64,000 bases of DNA from Sinisalibacter aestuarii (GCF_027923545.1 NZ_BROH01000001.1:372001-436000); one strand, 5' to 3'; positions 1-9,291 are shown, counted from the stretch's first letter. The notes: a model not told the origin generated them from the letters alone. Numbers and translations are program-made.

Positions 1-1993
1 CGCCACGGTGATCCATTTCCGAAGCCGGGCCGCCATCCGTGAGGTTGGCAAGGTCATGGGTCTGTCCCAGGACGTGACGGCGGGCCTGTCGGGGCAAATC
101 TGGGGCATGTCCAATGGCGGCGCCGATCCGGAGCGGATCAGGGAGCTTGGCCTCGATCCGGCCGACCGCCGCCTTGCCCAGACCATCCGGCTGATCCGCG
201 AGATCATCGGCTTTCCCCGCCATCTGTCGCAGCATGTTGGCGGATTTGTCATCACCAAGGGGCGGCTCGATGAGCTGGCTCCCATCGAGAATGCGGCGAT
301 GGAGGACCGCACCATCATCGAATGGGACAAGGACGACATTGATACGCTGAATATCCTCAAGGTCGATGTGCTGGGGCTGGGGATGCTGTCATGTATCCGC
401 AGGGCGTTCGAACTGATGGAGCGGCATGAAAGGCAACGGCTGACGATCGACAGCGTTCCGCAGGAAGATGCCGCCACCTATGACATGCTCTGTGTCGCCG
501 ATGCGGTGGGCGTGTTTCAGGTGGAAAGCCGGGCACAGATGAACTTTCTGCCCCGGATGCAGCCCCGCACCTTTTACGATCTGGTGATCGAAGTCGCCAT
601 CGTGCGCCCCGGCCCCATCCAGGGCGGCATGGTGCAGCCCTATATCAAGCGGCGGCAAGGGCTGGAAAAGGCGGAGCCGTTCGGGCCGGAACTGGAAGCG
701 GTGACGCGGCGCACGCTCGGTGTGCCGCTGTTTCAGGAACAGGCCCTGCAAATCGCCGTGGTCGGGGCGGGCTACTCCGCGGAAGAGGCCGACCATCTGC
801 GCCGTTCGCTCGCCTCGTTCCGGCGAATGGGCACGATCGGTGCGCACCGCGACAAGTTCATCGCCGGGATGCTGCAAAACGGCTATGATCAGGAGGTGGC
901 CGAACGCTGTTTCGGGCAGATCGAAGGGTTTGCCGATTACGGCTTTCCAGAAAGCCACGCCGCCGCCTTTGCCATGCTCGCCTATGTCTCGGCCTGGCTG
1001 AAATGCCATTACCCGGCAATCTTTGCCTGCGCGTTGCTGAATTCTCAGCCGATGGGCTTCTACGCCCCGGCCCAGATCGTGCGCGATGCCCGCGAGCATC
1101 AGGTCGAGCTGCGCCCGATCTGCGTGAATGCCAGCGATTGGGATAACACGCTGGAGCGCCGCCCCGATGGAGCGCTGGCCCTGCGGCTGGGCTTTCGTCA
1201 GATCAAGGGCTTCCGCGAGGAGGATGCCGGCTGGATCGTGGCCGCCCGTGGCAATGGCTACCGCGATCCGGAAGCCGTCTGGCTCCGTGCCGGGGTGGCC
1301 CCTGCGGTGCTGGAACGTCTGGCCGAGGCGGATGCCTTTGCCGATATGGGCCTGACCCGGCGCGATGCGCTCTGGCATGTGCGGTCGATCCGGGGGCTGG
1401 CGCCGTTGCCGTTGTTCAACGATCCGGTCGACGGTGAAAGCATCCGTGAGCCGCAGGTGATGCTGCCGCCAATGCATCTGGGCGAAGAGGTGGTGGAGGA
1501 TTATGTGTCCATGCGCCTGACCCTGCGCGCCCACCCGATGGAGCTTTTGCGCCCGACAATTCCCGGCCTGACGCCGCATGACAAGCTGGCCACGATCCCG
1601 CCGGGCCGGGTCAGTGTCTGTGGCCTGGTCATCACCCGCCAGCGCCCCGGCACCGCTTCCGGTGTGATCTTTCTGACGCTGGAGGATGAGACCGGCGTGT
1701 CAAACGTGGTGGTCTGGCCCAAAACCTATGAGCGGTTCCGCCGGATCGTCATGGGCGGGCGGCTCTTGCGTGTGACGGGGTATCTGCAGCGCGAAGGCAT
1801 TGTCGTGCATCTGATCGCCCAGCAGATCGAGGATCTGTCTCACCGCCTGTCCGATCTCGGCCACCCGATGGACAATGCGGTTGGCCGCACAACCCCGCAA
1901 ACAGACAACGCGCCGCGCAGCCTGCCCGCGCCGCGCGCAACGCACCCCAGGGAACAGGCCAAGCGGCTCTTTCCAAGCCGGGATTTTCATTGA
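1..1993 (+). CDS. dnaE2: Error-prone DNA polymerase DnaE2/ImuC, C-terminal part (cut by window start)
   Basis: The frame is open from the window edge and stops at TGA 1991-1993, leaving about 660 C-terminal residues of a protein normally near 1,100. The PHP domain and the palm with the catalytic aspartates must lie to the left. Visible are C-family fingers sequence (VPLFQEQALQIAV followed by HLRRSLASF) and, near the end, an OB fold (IFLTLEDETGVSNVVVW). DnaE2 is the SOS-induced translesion polymerase that works with ImuA, ImuB and the beta clamp; imuA and imuB are expected just upstream. Replicative DnaE1 is less likely because the protein ends soon after the OB fold and has no long tau-binding tail. 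The gene converges on the TRAP receptor gene. Confidence 0.93.
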   Translation, partial: ATVIHFRSRAAIREVGKVMGLSQDVTAGLSGQIWGMSNGGADPERIRELGLDPADRRLAQTIRLIREIIGFPRHLSQHVGGFVITKGRLDELAPIENAAMEDRTIIEWDKDDIDTLNILKVDVLGLGMLSCIRRAFELMERHERQRLTIDSVPQEDAATYDMLCVADAVGVFQVESRAQMNFLPRMQPRTFYDLVIEVAIVRPGPIQGGMVQPYIKRRQGLEKAEPFGPELEAVTRRTLGVPLFQEQALQIAVVGAGYSAEEADHLRRSLASFRRMGTIGAHRDKFIAGMLQNGYDQEVAERCFGQIEGFADYGFPESHAAAFAMLAYVSAWLKCHYPAIFACALLNSQPMGFYAPAQIVRDAREHQVELRPICVNASDWDNTLERRPDGALALRLGFRQIKGFREEDAGWIVAARGNGYRDPEAVWLRAGVAPAVLERLAEADAFADMGLTRRDALWHVRSIRGLAPLPLFNDPVDGESIREPQVMLPPMHLGEEVVEDYVSMRLTLRAHPMELLRPTIPGLTPHDKLATIPPGRVSVCGLVITRQRPGTASGVIFLTLEDETGVSNVVVWPKTYERFRRIVMGGRLLRVTGYLQREGIVVHLIAQQIEDLSHRLSDLGHPMDNAVGRTTPQTDNAPRSLPAPRATHPREQAKRLFPSRDFH

Positions 1994-2045
1994 TGTTTTC
2001 GGCGGGGGAAGCGGATCATATGCGCTTCCGCGTTGCGCGGTGCCC

Positions 2046-2062
2046 CGCCCGGCGACCGGGCG
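2046..2062. terminator. Small GC hairpin between convergent genes
   Basis: CGCCCGG and CCGGGCG form a perfect 7-bp stem with a CGA loop. It sits in the 86-bp gap between the stops of dnaE2 and the TAXI receptor gene. There is no T tract on either side, so it is at best a weak or Rho-assisted terminator. Confidence 0.3.
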
Positions 2063-2079
2063 AGGCGATGCAGCGGCAC

Positions 2080-3048
2080 TCAGAGCGCGCCGACTTCTTC
2101 ATAATAGCGGATCGCACCCGGGTGCAGCGGCATTCCGAAATCCTTCACCGCAACCTCGATGGAGATCGCTTTGGCCCAGGGCGCATCCGAGGTGATGCTT
2201 TCGAGGTTTTCCCAGAACGCCTTGGTGATCTGGTAGACGGTCTCATCATCCAGATCGCGGCGCACCCCGATGCCGACATTCGTGTCATGCGACATTACGG
2301 CGGTTTCGTTCACCTGCCCGTCATAGGCACCGGCGGCCACTTCCGCGAGGGTGCGGAACCTGCCGAGAAACGCCTCCACCGCTTCGCCCGACCAGTCTTC
2401 GGGGCCGATGAAGCGAATGTCTTCGGTTTCGGTGATCTGCAGGAACTGCTGGCACGGGTCCATGCAGCCGTTCACGTAGAGATCAATCTTGCCGTCCTGG
2501 AACGACTGAAACCCGGTCGCCCAATTGGCGGTGATCGCTTCATAATCCTCGCCCGCGACAAGCCCGGTGGTGGCCTCGATCCAGTCTTTCGCGGTGGCAT
2601 AGGCGCCGCCGCCCGCCGGGCCGAGGAACACGGTGGTGCCTTCGATATCATCGAGCGTTTCGATGCCGGAATCGGCGCGCACCGTGTAGTGATACTGGCC
2701 GTAGGGGAACCACATGATCAGCGCGAGGTTTTCCGACAGCGCGGGGGCGTCCGGCTCGTTGGCATACATCGCCTTGCCGCCCTGCATCAGCGGGTAGATC
2801 GACGGCGATACCATCGACATATCGAGGTTGCCGCGCCCGACTTCGAGCATGTGCAGCGTGGCCGCGCCGCCGCCGGCGACCTCGATTTCGACATCGTCGA
2901 GCGCATCGGTCACGAGGTTGGCGAAGGTCGACATCACAATCGCCGGGCCGAGGCTCGGTTCGATCGTGGCCATCTTGAAGGTTTCGGCATTGGCCGCTCC
3001 CGCGATGAGAAGCGCGGCAGCGCCGGCGGCTAGGGTCTGGTGTTTCAT
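2080..3048 (-). CDS. TRAP transporter solute receptor, TAXI family
   Basis: A 322-residue periplasmic binding protein. Residues 1-22 form a signal peptide with a hydrophobic alanine-rich core and an ANA cleavage site. The mature part has TAXI-family (NMT1-like) features: an early IEPSLGP segment, a GGG followed by LHMLEVGRGNLDMSMV, and an FLGPAGGGAYATAKDWIEA segment. It would capture a substrate in the periplasm and hand it to the fused permease encoded just upstream in the same operon. The start is supported by GGAGG a few bases before ATG. Known TAXI ligands are mostly dicarboxylates and amino acids, but the ligand here cannot be read from sequence. Its operon includes a sulfatase-like enzyme, which suggests an ester substrate. 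Confidence 0.9.
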   Translation of the reverse strand: MKHQTLAAGAAALLIAGAANAETFKMATIEPSLGPAIVMSTFANLVTDALDDVEIEVAGGGAATLHMLEVGRGNLDMSMVSPSIYPLMQGGKAMYANEPDAPALSENLALIMWFPYGQYHYTVRADSGIETLDDIEGTTVFLGPAGGGAYATAKDWIEATTGLVAGEDYEAITANWATGFQSFQDGKIDLYVNGCMDPCQQFLQITETEDIRFIGPEDWSGEAVEAFLGRFRTLAEVAAGAYDGQVNETAVMSHDTNVGIGVRRDLDDETVYQITKAFWENLESITSDAPWAKAISIEVAVKDFGMPLHPGAIRYYEEVGAL

Positions 3049-3076
3049 GTTGTCCTCCCTGGATGTTGTGCTGCCG

Positions 3077-5167
3077 TCACGCCGTTTTGCGTGCGGTCAG
3101 TCGATTGGCTGCCCATTCCCGGAAGATGAGCAGGATTCCGACAGCGGCGGCGGGGCCGGCCACGATCATTTGCGGCGCGAGCGCGGCCAGGCCGACCACG
3201 ACACGCGCCACCCGTTCGGGCGTGCCGAGCCGTGCGCGGTCATGGCCCGCAAGGCCCGAGGCGATGAGCCACATCGCAAGGACGAAAGCGACGACAATCC
3301 AGCCGAGATCGCCCCAGCTCACCGTGGTGATGTCGATCATCGCGCGGCTGCTCACGGCTTCTTCACCGAACCATTCGAACAGCACCTGCAGTTTGTAGAG
3401 CACCGCCGGGTGGTAGACGAAGACGAAGGGCACGAGAAAGCCCGCAAGCGCGATCTTGGCGGCTTCGAAGCCGGTGCGGATCGGGTTGGCGTTGGCGATG
3501 GGCGCGGCGGCGAAGGCCGCGAGCGCCACGGGTGGCGTCACCGTCGACATCATCGCGAAGACCACCACGAAAAGATGCAGCGTGAGCGGCGCGAGGCCCA
3601 CGGTGTCGATCCCCGAGGAGAGGGCGATGACGATGATGAAATAGGTGGCGCCGGGCGGCAGGCCCATGCCGAGCACGATGGCCCCGAAGGCAACCACGAG
3701 CAGCACCACCGGCAGCGGCCCCTCCGCCACTTGCGCGAGCAGCAGCGAGAGCCGCCCGGCGAAGCCCGAAATCTGGATCAGCCCGACGATCAGGCCGATT
3801 GCCGTCACCACCACGATGATCGAGGCCGACATCCGCCCGGCATCCACCAGCGCGTTCCACAGCTTGCCGCGTTTGCGGAAGTCGGGGAACAGCACCCAGG
3901 ACGAGACGAGCGCCGCAACGATCCCGTAGAAGCCCGCCTTGGGCACCGAGGGCTGGGCGAAGAGGAAATAGGAGAGCGTGCCGAGCGGGACGACGAATAC
4001 GAGGTTCTGCACCCAATCGCGCCGGGTGAGGCGGGGGCGCTCTTCGCCGGGCAGCGCGCCGATCCCGAGTTTGCGGGCCTCGAAATAGACCGCAAGAAAG
4101 GTGCCGAGGTAGTAGAAGATCGCTGGCACGATGGCCGCGACCACGATGTAGCGGTATTCGAGCCCGATCTGGCCGGCGACGAAGAAGGCGACCACGCCCA
4201 TCACCGGCGGCATGATTTGCCCGCCGGTCGAGGCGGCGGCTTCGACCGCGCCGGCAAAGGCCGGTTTGAAACCGGCGCGCTTGATGACGGGGATGGTCAT
4301 CACGCCGGTGGAGACCACATTGGAGATCGCCGCGCCGGAAAGCGTGCCGAACAGCGCCGAAGAGGCGATGGCCGCATGGGCCGCGCCGCCGGTGAGGCCG
4401 CCGGTGAGCCGGTTGGCGATTTTCATCAGCAGATCGCCTGCGCCCGAGGCCATCAGGACCGAGCCGAAGACGATGAAAACCAGCACATTGGCGGTGACAA
4501 CCTGCACCGGCTGGCCGAACATGCCGCCGGTTTGCGCCCAGAAGCCCAGCATCATCTGCCGCAGGTTCTGGCCCATGCTCGCCTCCGACCCGGCGAGAAT
4601 GCCCGTCCAGTCCGGCAGCCAGCCGCGAATGAAGAAATAGACCACCCAGAACAGGCAGAAGGCGACGATGAAACCGCCGAACATGCGCCAGGTCATATAC
4701 AGAGTGATCGCGGCGGCGACGGGGAAGACGATGTAATCGAGCGGGGCGATCGAGGGAAGCTGGCCGCCATCCATCGCAAAGATCTTGATGATCCAGACGG
4801 TGAAGGCGGCGATGGATAGTGCCGCGAGCGCCCAGTTGACCGCGCGCAGGCGCGGGGCCCGGTGGATCGTGAGCGTGGTGATCACGAAGGAGAGCACGAT
4901 GGGCAGGCCGATGATGAGCCCGGTGGGGCGCAGGAAATCCTGCTCGAACACGCGATGCGCCGCGCCCAGCCAGTGCTCGCGCAGAAGCAACCGCTGATCG
5001 CGGCGCGACATTTCGGCGAAGCCGTCCGTGGTGGTCGAGATGAACCAGTTGACGAAGTCGTTCAGCGGGCCGGAGGCCGCGTAGACGATGGCGACCGCGG
5101 CGAGCGCGACGGCGACGATATTGGCGATCCGCTTGTCGGTCGGGTTGGGGAACAGGTGATCAGACAT
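3077..5167 (-). CDS. TRAP transporter permease, fused 4TM/12TM type
   Basis: About 696 residues with many hydrophobic segments. It combines the small (DctQ-like) and large (DctM-like) membrane subunits in one chain, as is usual for TAXI systems. DctM-type sequence includes a proline/glycine-rich GLPPGATYFI segment and MSTVTPPVALAAFAAAPIA. It would drive uptake of the ligand bound by the TAXI receptor using the sodium or proton gradient. I chose ATG 5167, which overlaps the sulfatase stop as ATGTCTGA; an ATG at 5176 is in frame but has no ribosome binding site. It lies between the sulfatase gene and the receptor gene, so the three form one minus-strand operon. Confidence 0.9.
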   Translation of the reverse strand: MSDHLFPNPTDKRIANIVAVALAAVAIVYAASGPLNDFVNWFISTTTDGFAEMSRRDQRLLLREHWLGAAHRVFEQDFLRPTGLIIGLPIVLSFVITTLTIHRAPRLRAVNWALAALSIAAFTVWIIKIFAMDGGQLPSIAPLDYIVFPVAAAITLYMTWRMFGGFIVAFCLFWVVYFFIRGWLPDWTGILAGSEASMGQNLRQMMLGFWAQTGGMFGQPVQVVTANVLVFIVFGSVLMASGAGDLLMKIANRLTGGLTGGAAHAAIASSALFGTLSGAAISNVVSTGVMTIPVIKRAGFKPAFAGAVEAAASTGGQIMPPVMGVVAFFVAGQIGLEYRYIVVAAIVPAIFYYLGTFLAVYFEARKLGIGALPGEERPRLTRRDWVQNLVFVVPLGTLSYFLFAQPSVPKAGFYGIVAALVSSWVLFPDFRKRGKLWNALVDAGRMSASIIVVVTAIGLIVGLIQISGFAGRLSLLLAQVAEGPLPVVLLVVAFGAIVLGMGLPPGATYFIIVIALSSGIDTVGLAPLTLHLFVVVFAMMSTVTPPVALAAFAAAPIANANPIRTGFEAAKIALAGFLVPFVFVYHPAVLYKLQVLFEWFGEEAVSSRAMIDITTVSWGDLGWIVVAFVLAMWLIASGLAGHDRARLGTPERVARVVVGLAALAPQMIVAGPAAAVGILLIFREWAANRLTARKTA

Positions 5168-6818
5168 TATCGTCATCCACGAGATGGATTTGCCGTGCCG
5201 GTCCCCGGTACTTCACGGTCAGGTCGGTGGCGACTTCGCTGCCATCGACCATGAAGGGGAGGATGCCTTTGCGCGCCGACGAGCCGCGCATCGCGTCGAT
5301 CTCGGCATCGGAGCGGGTGACGCGCTGGGCGTTGCGCCGGCCCCATTGCGCAAGCATCTGGTAGAGGCGCGCGATGGTTTCCGCCTGTGCCGGATCGGCG
5401 CCGAGATCGTGGAATTCGTCCGGGTCGGCGACGGTATCGAACAGCATCGGGCGAAAGCCACCCTCGGCGTGGATCAGCTTGTAGCGCCCGTCGAACACCA
5501 TGAAGAGCCGCGCATCGCTGGCGCTGACGCCCAGTGTGGTGCGCATCGGTGTGACCGAGTAATCGTATTCGCTGACCACGAAATCGCGCCAGGTGTCGGG
5601 CGTTTCGCCGTGCAGCCATGGCATCAGCGAGCGGCCCTCGATGATGTGGTTCGGCACGATACCGCCGGCAGCCTCGACGAAGGTGGCGGCAAGGTCGATG
5701 CTTTCCACCAGTGCGGCGCAGGTCGTGCCGCGGGTGGCGTCGGCCTCGGAGCGCGGGTCGTAGACGATGAACGGGATTTTCACGCTGGGCTCGTGGAACA
5801 TATCCTTCTCGCCCAGCCAGTGATCGCCGAGATAATCGCCGTGGTCGGAGGTGACCACGATCATCGTGTCGGTGAGCCGCCCGGTTTCTTCCAGCCAGTC
5901 GAGCAGGCGGCCGAACTGATCGTCGGCCTGCTTGATCAGGCCCATATAGGCGGGGATCACCTTTTCGCGGACAATGTCCTGCTGGAAGGCGCTGGCCACC
6001 TTGTTGGCCATGAAGGCGCCGTAGATCGGGTGCGGATCTTCACGCTCGATCTCGTGACGGCGCGCGGCGGGCACGTGGTTGGCGCCGTACATGTCGTGGT
6101 AGGGCGCGGGCACGATGTAGGGCCAGTGCGGCTTGATGTAGCTCACATGCGCCATCCAGTCGCCCTCCGCCTGCTCGATGAAGCGCATCGTCTCGGAGGT
6201 GAGCCAGGGCGTTTCGCTGTCTTCCTCGCGGATGTTGGCGGGCTTGTCGGCATTCATGAACATCCAGCCGGAGGCGATGTTGCCCTCGTCGTCCACGCCC
6301 GCATTGGCATAGTCGGCCCAGGGATTTTCGCCGTCATAGCCCCTGGATTTGAGGTATTCGTTATAGGGCGAGCGTTTCTGGTCGTAGAACCCGTCAGGGC
6401 CTTGGCCCCAAAGCCCGTCATCGCGGATCCAGGCATCGAAGCCGCATTCGGCCTGGCGCGCTCCGATCATGCTGTCGGGGCTGAGGCCGAGCCGTGCCAT
6501 GCCTTCGGCGTCCACCTTCATATGGGTCTTGCCGATCAGCCAGCTCTGCATCCCGAGCTTGCGCAGGTGATCGCCCAGTGTCACTTCGCCCACCCGGAGC
6601 GGAAAGCCGTTCCATTGCGCGCCGTGAGAGCTGGCATAGCGGCCGGTATAGAAGCTCATCCGGCTCGCGCCGCAGATCGGCGATTGCACGTAGGCTTCGG
6701 TAAAGCGGACACCCATCGCGGCCAGCCGGTCGAAGTTGGGCGTTTCCAGATGCGGATGCCCGGCGCAGCTCAGGTAATCGAACCGGAGCTGATCGTACAT
6801 GACGAACAGGATATTCAT
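5160..6818 (-). CDS. Sulfatase / phosphonate monoester hydrolase-like enzyme, alkaline phosphatase superfamily
   Basis: A 552-residue cytoplasmic hydrolase with no signal peptide. The N terminus carries the metal-binding MYDQ segment (Asp9). CGASR at Cys49 fits the motif in which cysteine is converted to formylglycine (C-x-A/P-S-R). A second metal site is TSDHGDYLGDH in the C-terminal half. Spacing and the KPHWPYIVPAPYHDMY region resemble rhizobial and Burkholderia phosphonate monoester hydrolases as well as arylsulfatases, so the ester could be a sulfate, phosphate diester or phosphonate. It heads the operon with a TRAP permease and TAXI receptor. I infer that an intact ester is imported and cleaved inside the cell. 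The maturation enzyme for formylglycine is not in the window. Confidence 0.85.
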   Translation of the reverse strand: MNILFVMYDQLRFDYLSCAGHPHLETPNFDRLAAMGVRFTEAYVQSPICGASRMSFYTGRYASSHGAQWNGFPLRVGEVTLGDHLRKLGMQSWLIGKTHMKVDAEGMARLGLSPDSMIGARQAECGFDAWIRDDGLWGQGPDGFYDQKRSPYNEYLKSRGYDGENPWADYANAGVDDEGNIASGWMFMNADKPANIREEDSETPWLTSETMRFIEQAEGDWMAHVSYIKPHWPYIVPAPYHDMYGANHVPAARRHEIEREDPHPIYGAFMANKVASAFQQDIVREKVIPAYMGLIKQADDQFGRLLDWLEETGRLTDTMIVVTSDHGDYLGDHWLGEKDMFHEPSVKIPFIVYDPRSEADATRGTTCAALVESIDLAATFVEAAGGIVPNHIIEGRSLMPWLHGETPDTWRDFVVSEYDYSVTPMRTTLGVSASDARLFMVFDGRYKLIHAEGGFRPMLFDTVADPDEFHDLGADPAQAETIARLYQMLAQWGRRNAQRVTRSDAEIDAMRGSSARKGILPFMVDGSEVATDLTVKYRGPARQIHLVDDDNV

Positions 6819-6872
6819 TTTTCCTCCCTGGCCGGATCTGCGTCCGGATGGGGGAGGATTATACGTCGATCG

Positions 6873-6896
6873 AGATAACCAAGAAGCGAATTATCT
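6873..6896. promoter_or_regulatory. Candidate LysR operator upstream of the sulfatase operon
   Basis: AGATAA (6873-6878) and TTATCT (6891-6896) form a perfect inverted repeat with a 12-bp spacer. It lies in an AT-rich 90-bp gap between the lysR stop and the sulfatase start at 6818. A perfect palindrome GTTATAAC (6902-6909) and an outer repeat ATAACCA/TGGTTAT (6875-6881 and 6913-6919) lie beside it. The geometry suits a LysR dimer site, but the assignment is inferred only from position and symmetry. Confidence 0.45.
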
Positions 6897-6908
6897 TCAT
6901 CGTTATAA

Positions 6909-7823
6909 CTACTGGTTATCGGTGGGTGATGCGACCATCTTTTCCGCCTGCGCGGCGACGGCATCGACGAAGGCCCGCCCGGCGGGCGTCAGCGGCCTGT
7001 CGGCGCGCACCATCAGCCCGATTTCCACTGGCGTTACATCGTCTTGCAGCGGCAGGCGCACGATCTGCCAGCGCGGCTCGATCTCTTCCAGCAGCAGGGT
7101 CGGGAAGGAGCAAACGCGGTGGCTGCCTTCGATCATGGCCAGCAGGCTGGTGATCGAATCGGAGGTGGTCACGGGCACTGGCGGCTCCAGCCCGAGGCGG
7201 AGAAAATCCCGCCGAATCCCGAAAATGCGCTTTCGCGGGCCGATCATGATCCACTCGGCATCGCGCAGCGCGGCAAGATGCGTTGCCCCGGCATAGCGGG
7301 AGCCTTTGCCGGTAATCACCGAAATCGGCGACGACAGAAGCGGTCGCACGGACAGGCCCGAGCGCTCGTTCTCATCCGGCACGGGGCCGATGACGATATC
7401 GGTATCGCCGGAGCGCAGCGTTGCGGTGGTCGATGGCGGATGGCCGCCCGCGATCTGCACATGGACGCCGGGAAAGAGGCGGCGGAACCTGTCCATCACC
7501 TTGGGCACGATGCGCACGGCGGCGAGGGGCGAGACGGTTACGTGCAGGCTGCCCGAGCGCGCGCCCTGGATCTGGCTTACCTCTTCGTCGAGCTTGCGCA
7601 GCTCGGCCTGGATCACCCTGGCCCGGGCAATCACCGCGCGGCCGATCTCGGTTGGCTCCACACCACGGGGTGCGCGGGTGAAGATCCGGTCGCCCAGCTC
7701 CTCTTCGGCGTTGCGAAGCGCCTTGGTGATCGCCGGTTGCGTCTTGCCGATTCTATCGGCGGCGGCACGCAGGCTGCCGGCATCGGCAATCGCGACAATC
7801 ATTTCAACATATCCGGCTTTCAT
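6909..7823 (-). CDS. LysR-family transcriptional regulator
   Basis: About 304 residues. The N-terminal winged helix-turn-helix reads AGSLRAAADRIGKTQPAIT with the usual LysR spacing. It is followed by a linker and a LysR substrate-binding domain of the periplasmic-binding-protein type (VHVQIAGGHPPSTTATLRSG). The start is ATG 7823, preceded by GGAGG at good spacing. A longer in-frame extension to 7916 has no such site and adds residues not seen in the family. It is co-directional with and directly upstream of the sulfatase/TRAP operon, so control of that operon by an imported ester or its product is likely. Autoregulation is possible. Confidence 0.9.
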   Translation of the reverse strand: MKAGYVEMIVAIADAGSLRAAADRIGKTQPAITKALRNAEEELGDRIFTRAPRGVEPTEIGRAVIARARVIQAELRKLDEEVSQIQGARSGSLHVTVSPLAAVRIVPKVMDRFRRLFPGVHVQIAGGHPPSTTATLRSGDTDIVIGPVPDENERSGLSVRPLLSSPISVITGKGSRYAGATHLAALRDAEWIMIGPRKRIFGIRRDFLRLGLEPPVPVTTSDSITSLLAMIEGSHRVCSFPTLLLEEIEPRWQIVRLPLQDDVTPVEIGLMVRADRPLTPAGRAFVDAVAAQAEKMVASPTDNQ

Positions 7824-7903
7824 GGCGCCTCCTCCCGGATCCCGTAGCACATTACGGGGGGAAAGCGGATGGGGTGTATGCCGTTGCCGGGAGGAGCGTG
7901 GTG

Positions 7904-8368
7904 TCAGGTCACGCAATACACGTTGATCACGATTGTTCGTCCGGCGGGCGCGAGGGAGCAGACGAACAGCCGTTCGCTGAGCCAGCGATGAGGGCCGTCG
8001 GGTGCATCGAAGACAGGCGCGGCGCGCGTGTAGAACTGGTCGGGCGCGACGGGTTCGCCCGCCCGCAGTTTTTCGCGCATCGCATCGGAAGAGACGCGGA
8101 TGCCCTTGTTCACCACATAGATCAGCGTGCCGTCCTCGGCCTCGATCGTGTAGCGGGCCTCGATGCGGCTGTTGCCATCGGGGGTGATCAGCGGCCAGTC
8201 GGAGCCGCCGGGCAGGATGCGGCCGGTGAGCTTCGGGCCCAGCACCCGCCCGCCGGTGATCGGGATGTGCAGCCGTTCGCCTTCCGGCCCGATCCCGGCG
8301 GAGCGCGGCGCGGCGATATCGGCCTCGATGGTGAAGGCGGGCTCAAGGCCCGGCTGCACCGGCCCCAT
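7904..8368 (-). CDS. DUF3237 (UPF0311) family protein
   Basis: About 154 residues. It matches the DUF3237 pattern: an early LEPAFTIEADI strand, GGRVLGPKLTGRILPGGSDW, then a TIEAEDGTLIYVVNKG barrel strand and a C-terminal FVCSLAPAG strand. The family is a small beta barrel of unknown biochemical role that recurs beside aromatic-acid catabolic genes. The start ATG 8368 overlaps the stop of the preceding esterase gene in TAATG, which indicates translational coupling. A longer frame to 8425 is merely antisense read-through of the esterase end. It probably acts with the esterase in the quinate/shikimate locus, but its function is unknown. Confidence 0.8.
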   Translation of the reverse strand: MGPVQPGLEPAFTIEADIAAPRSAGIGPEGERLHIPITGGRVLGPKLTGRILPGGSDWPLITPDGNSRIEARYTIEAEDGTLIYVVNKGIRVSSDAMREKLRAGEPVAPDQFYTRAAPVFDAPDGPHRWLSERLFVCSLAPAGRTIVINVYCVT

Positions 8369-9291
8369 TACAGAGCCGCCAGCCAGCCGGACATGCGGCG
8401 GAGCGATGCCATGCTCTCGGCGCAATACTCCATCGCACGCAGGTAGCCGTGGATCATCCCTTCGCCATGATCGAGCATGAGGGGCACGCCGGCGGCTTCA
8501 AGAGCGGCGGCATAAGCCAGGCCGGAATCGCGCAGGGGATCGTTCTCGGCGACGGCGATATAGGCAGGCGGCAGCCCGGCGTGGCTTTCAGCGACGAGCG
8601 GGGCGACGCGCGGGTCGGACGAAAGCAGCGTCGTGTCAGGCGAATACATCGCATTGACCTGATCCATCCCCCTTGTTTGCAGAAGCGGCGCTTCGGCGTT
8701 CTCGATCATTGACGGGCGGGCCATATCGAAATCGCAGGCCGGGTAGATCAGGAGTTGCCCGATCAGTGGCACCGCGCCGCGCAGCTCGATCGCCGCAGCC
8801 GCCGCAAGGTTGCCGCCCGCGCTGTCGCCACCGATGGCGATCCGGGCAGGGTCGATCCCGAGCGTTTCCGCATTGTCGTGCGCCCAATGCGCCACGGCGA
8901 CCACCTGGTTGAAAGCGGCGGGGAAGGGGTGTTCGGGCGCGAGCGCGTAGTCGACCGAAATCACCGTCTGCCGGTTCCAGGCGGCAATACGCGCGGTGAT
9001 GTCCCAATGGGTTTCGGGGCTGCCCTGCATCCAGGCGCCGCCATGCATGTAGATCAGGGCATCCTGCCTGCCGCCCGAAGCGTGGCGGAAGATGCGCACG
9101 CGCACCTGACCGGACGGGCTGCCAACCCAATGTTCCTGCTCGGTATCGACCTCATCCGGCGTGGGCAGGCGCATATTGGCGGCCACCACTTCAAAATGCG
9201 CGCGCCGGTCTGCGGGCTTTGCGCCCGGTTTCAGAGCTGCCCATTCGGCCCCCCAGCGGTCGAGGAACGGCTTCAGTTCGGGGTTCAGCAT
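8368..9291 (-). CDS. Alpha/beta hydrolase, hormone-sensitive-lipase-type esterase
   Basis: A 307-residue cytoplasmic esterase of the HSL family. The oxyanion-hole motif HGGAW lies near residue 83, the nucleophile elbow is GDSAGGN, and the acid and base of the triad appear as ENDPLRD and MIHGY near the C terminus. The gene overlaps tetR upstream (TGATG) and the DUF3237 gene downstream (TAATG), so the three are one transcript running away from the shikimate dehydrogenase operon. I infer that it hydrolyses an ester of a ring acid such as quinate or shikimate (a chlorogenate-like compound) and so supplies the divergent pathway. Sequence alone does not fix the substrate. Confidence 0.85.
   Translation of the reverse strand: MLNPELKPFLDRWGAEWAALKPGAKPADRRAHFEVVAANMRLPTPDEVDTEQEHWVGSPSGQVRVRIFRHASGGRQDALIYMHGGAWMQGSPETHWDITARIAAWNRQTVISVDYALAPEHPFPAAFNQVVAVAHWAHDNAETLGIDPARIAIGGDSAGGNLAAAAAIELRGAVPLIGQLLIYPACDFDMARPSMIENAEAPLLQTRGMDQVNAMYSPDTTLLSSDPRVAPLVAESHAGLPPAYIAVAENDPLRDSGLAYAAALEAAGVPLMLDHGEGMIHGYLRAMEYCAESMASLRRMSGWLAAL

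Noticed and set aside
2828-4819. Long plus-strand open frame rich in His, Asp, Arg and Glu
   Set aside because: It lies antisense to the TRAP permease and receptor genes. The composition is the usual artefact of reading GC-rich coding DNA on the wrong strand.
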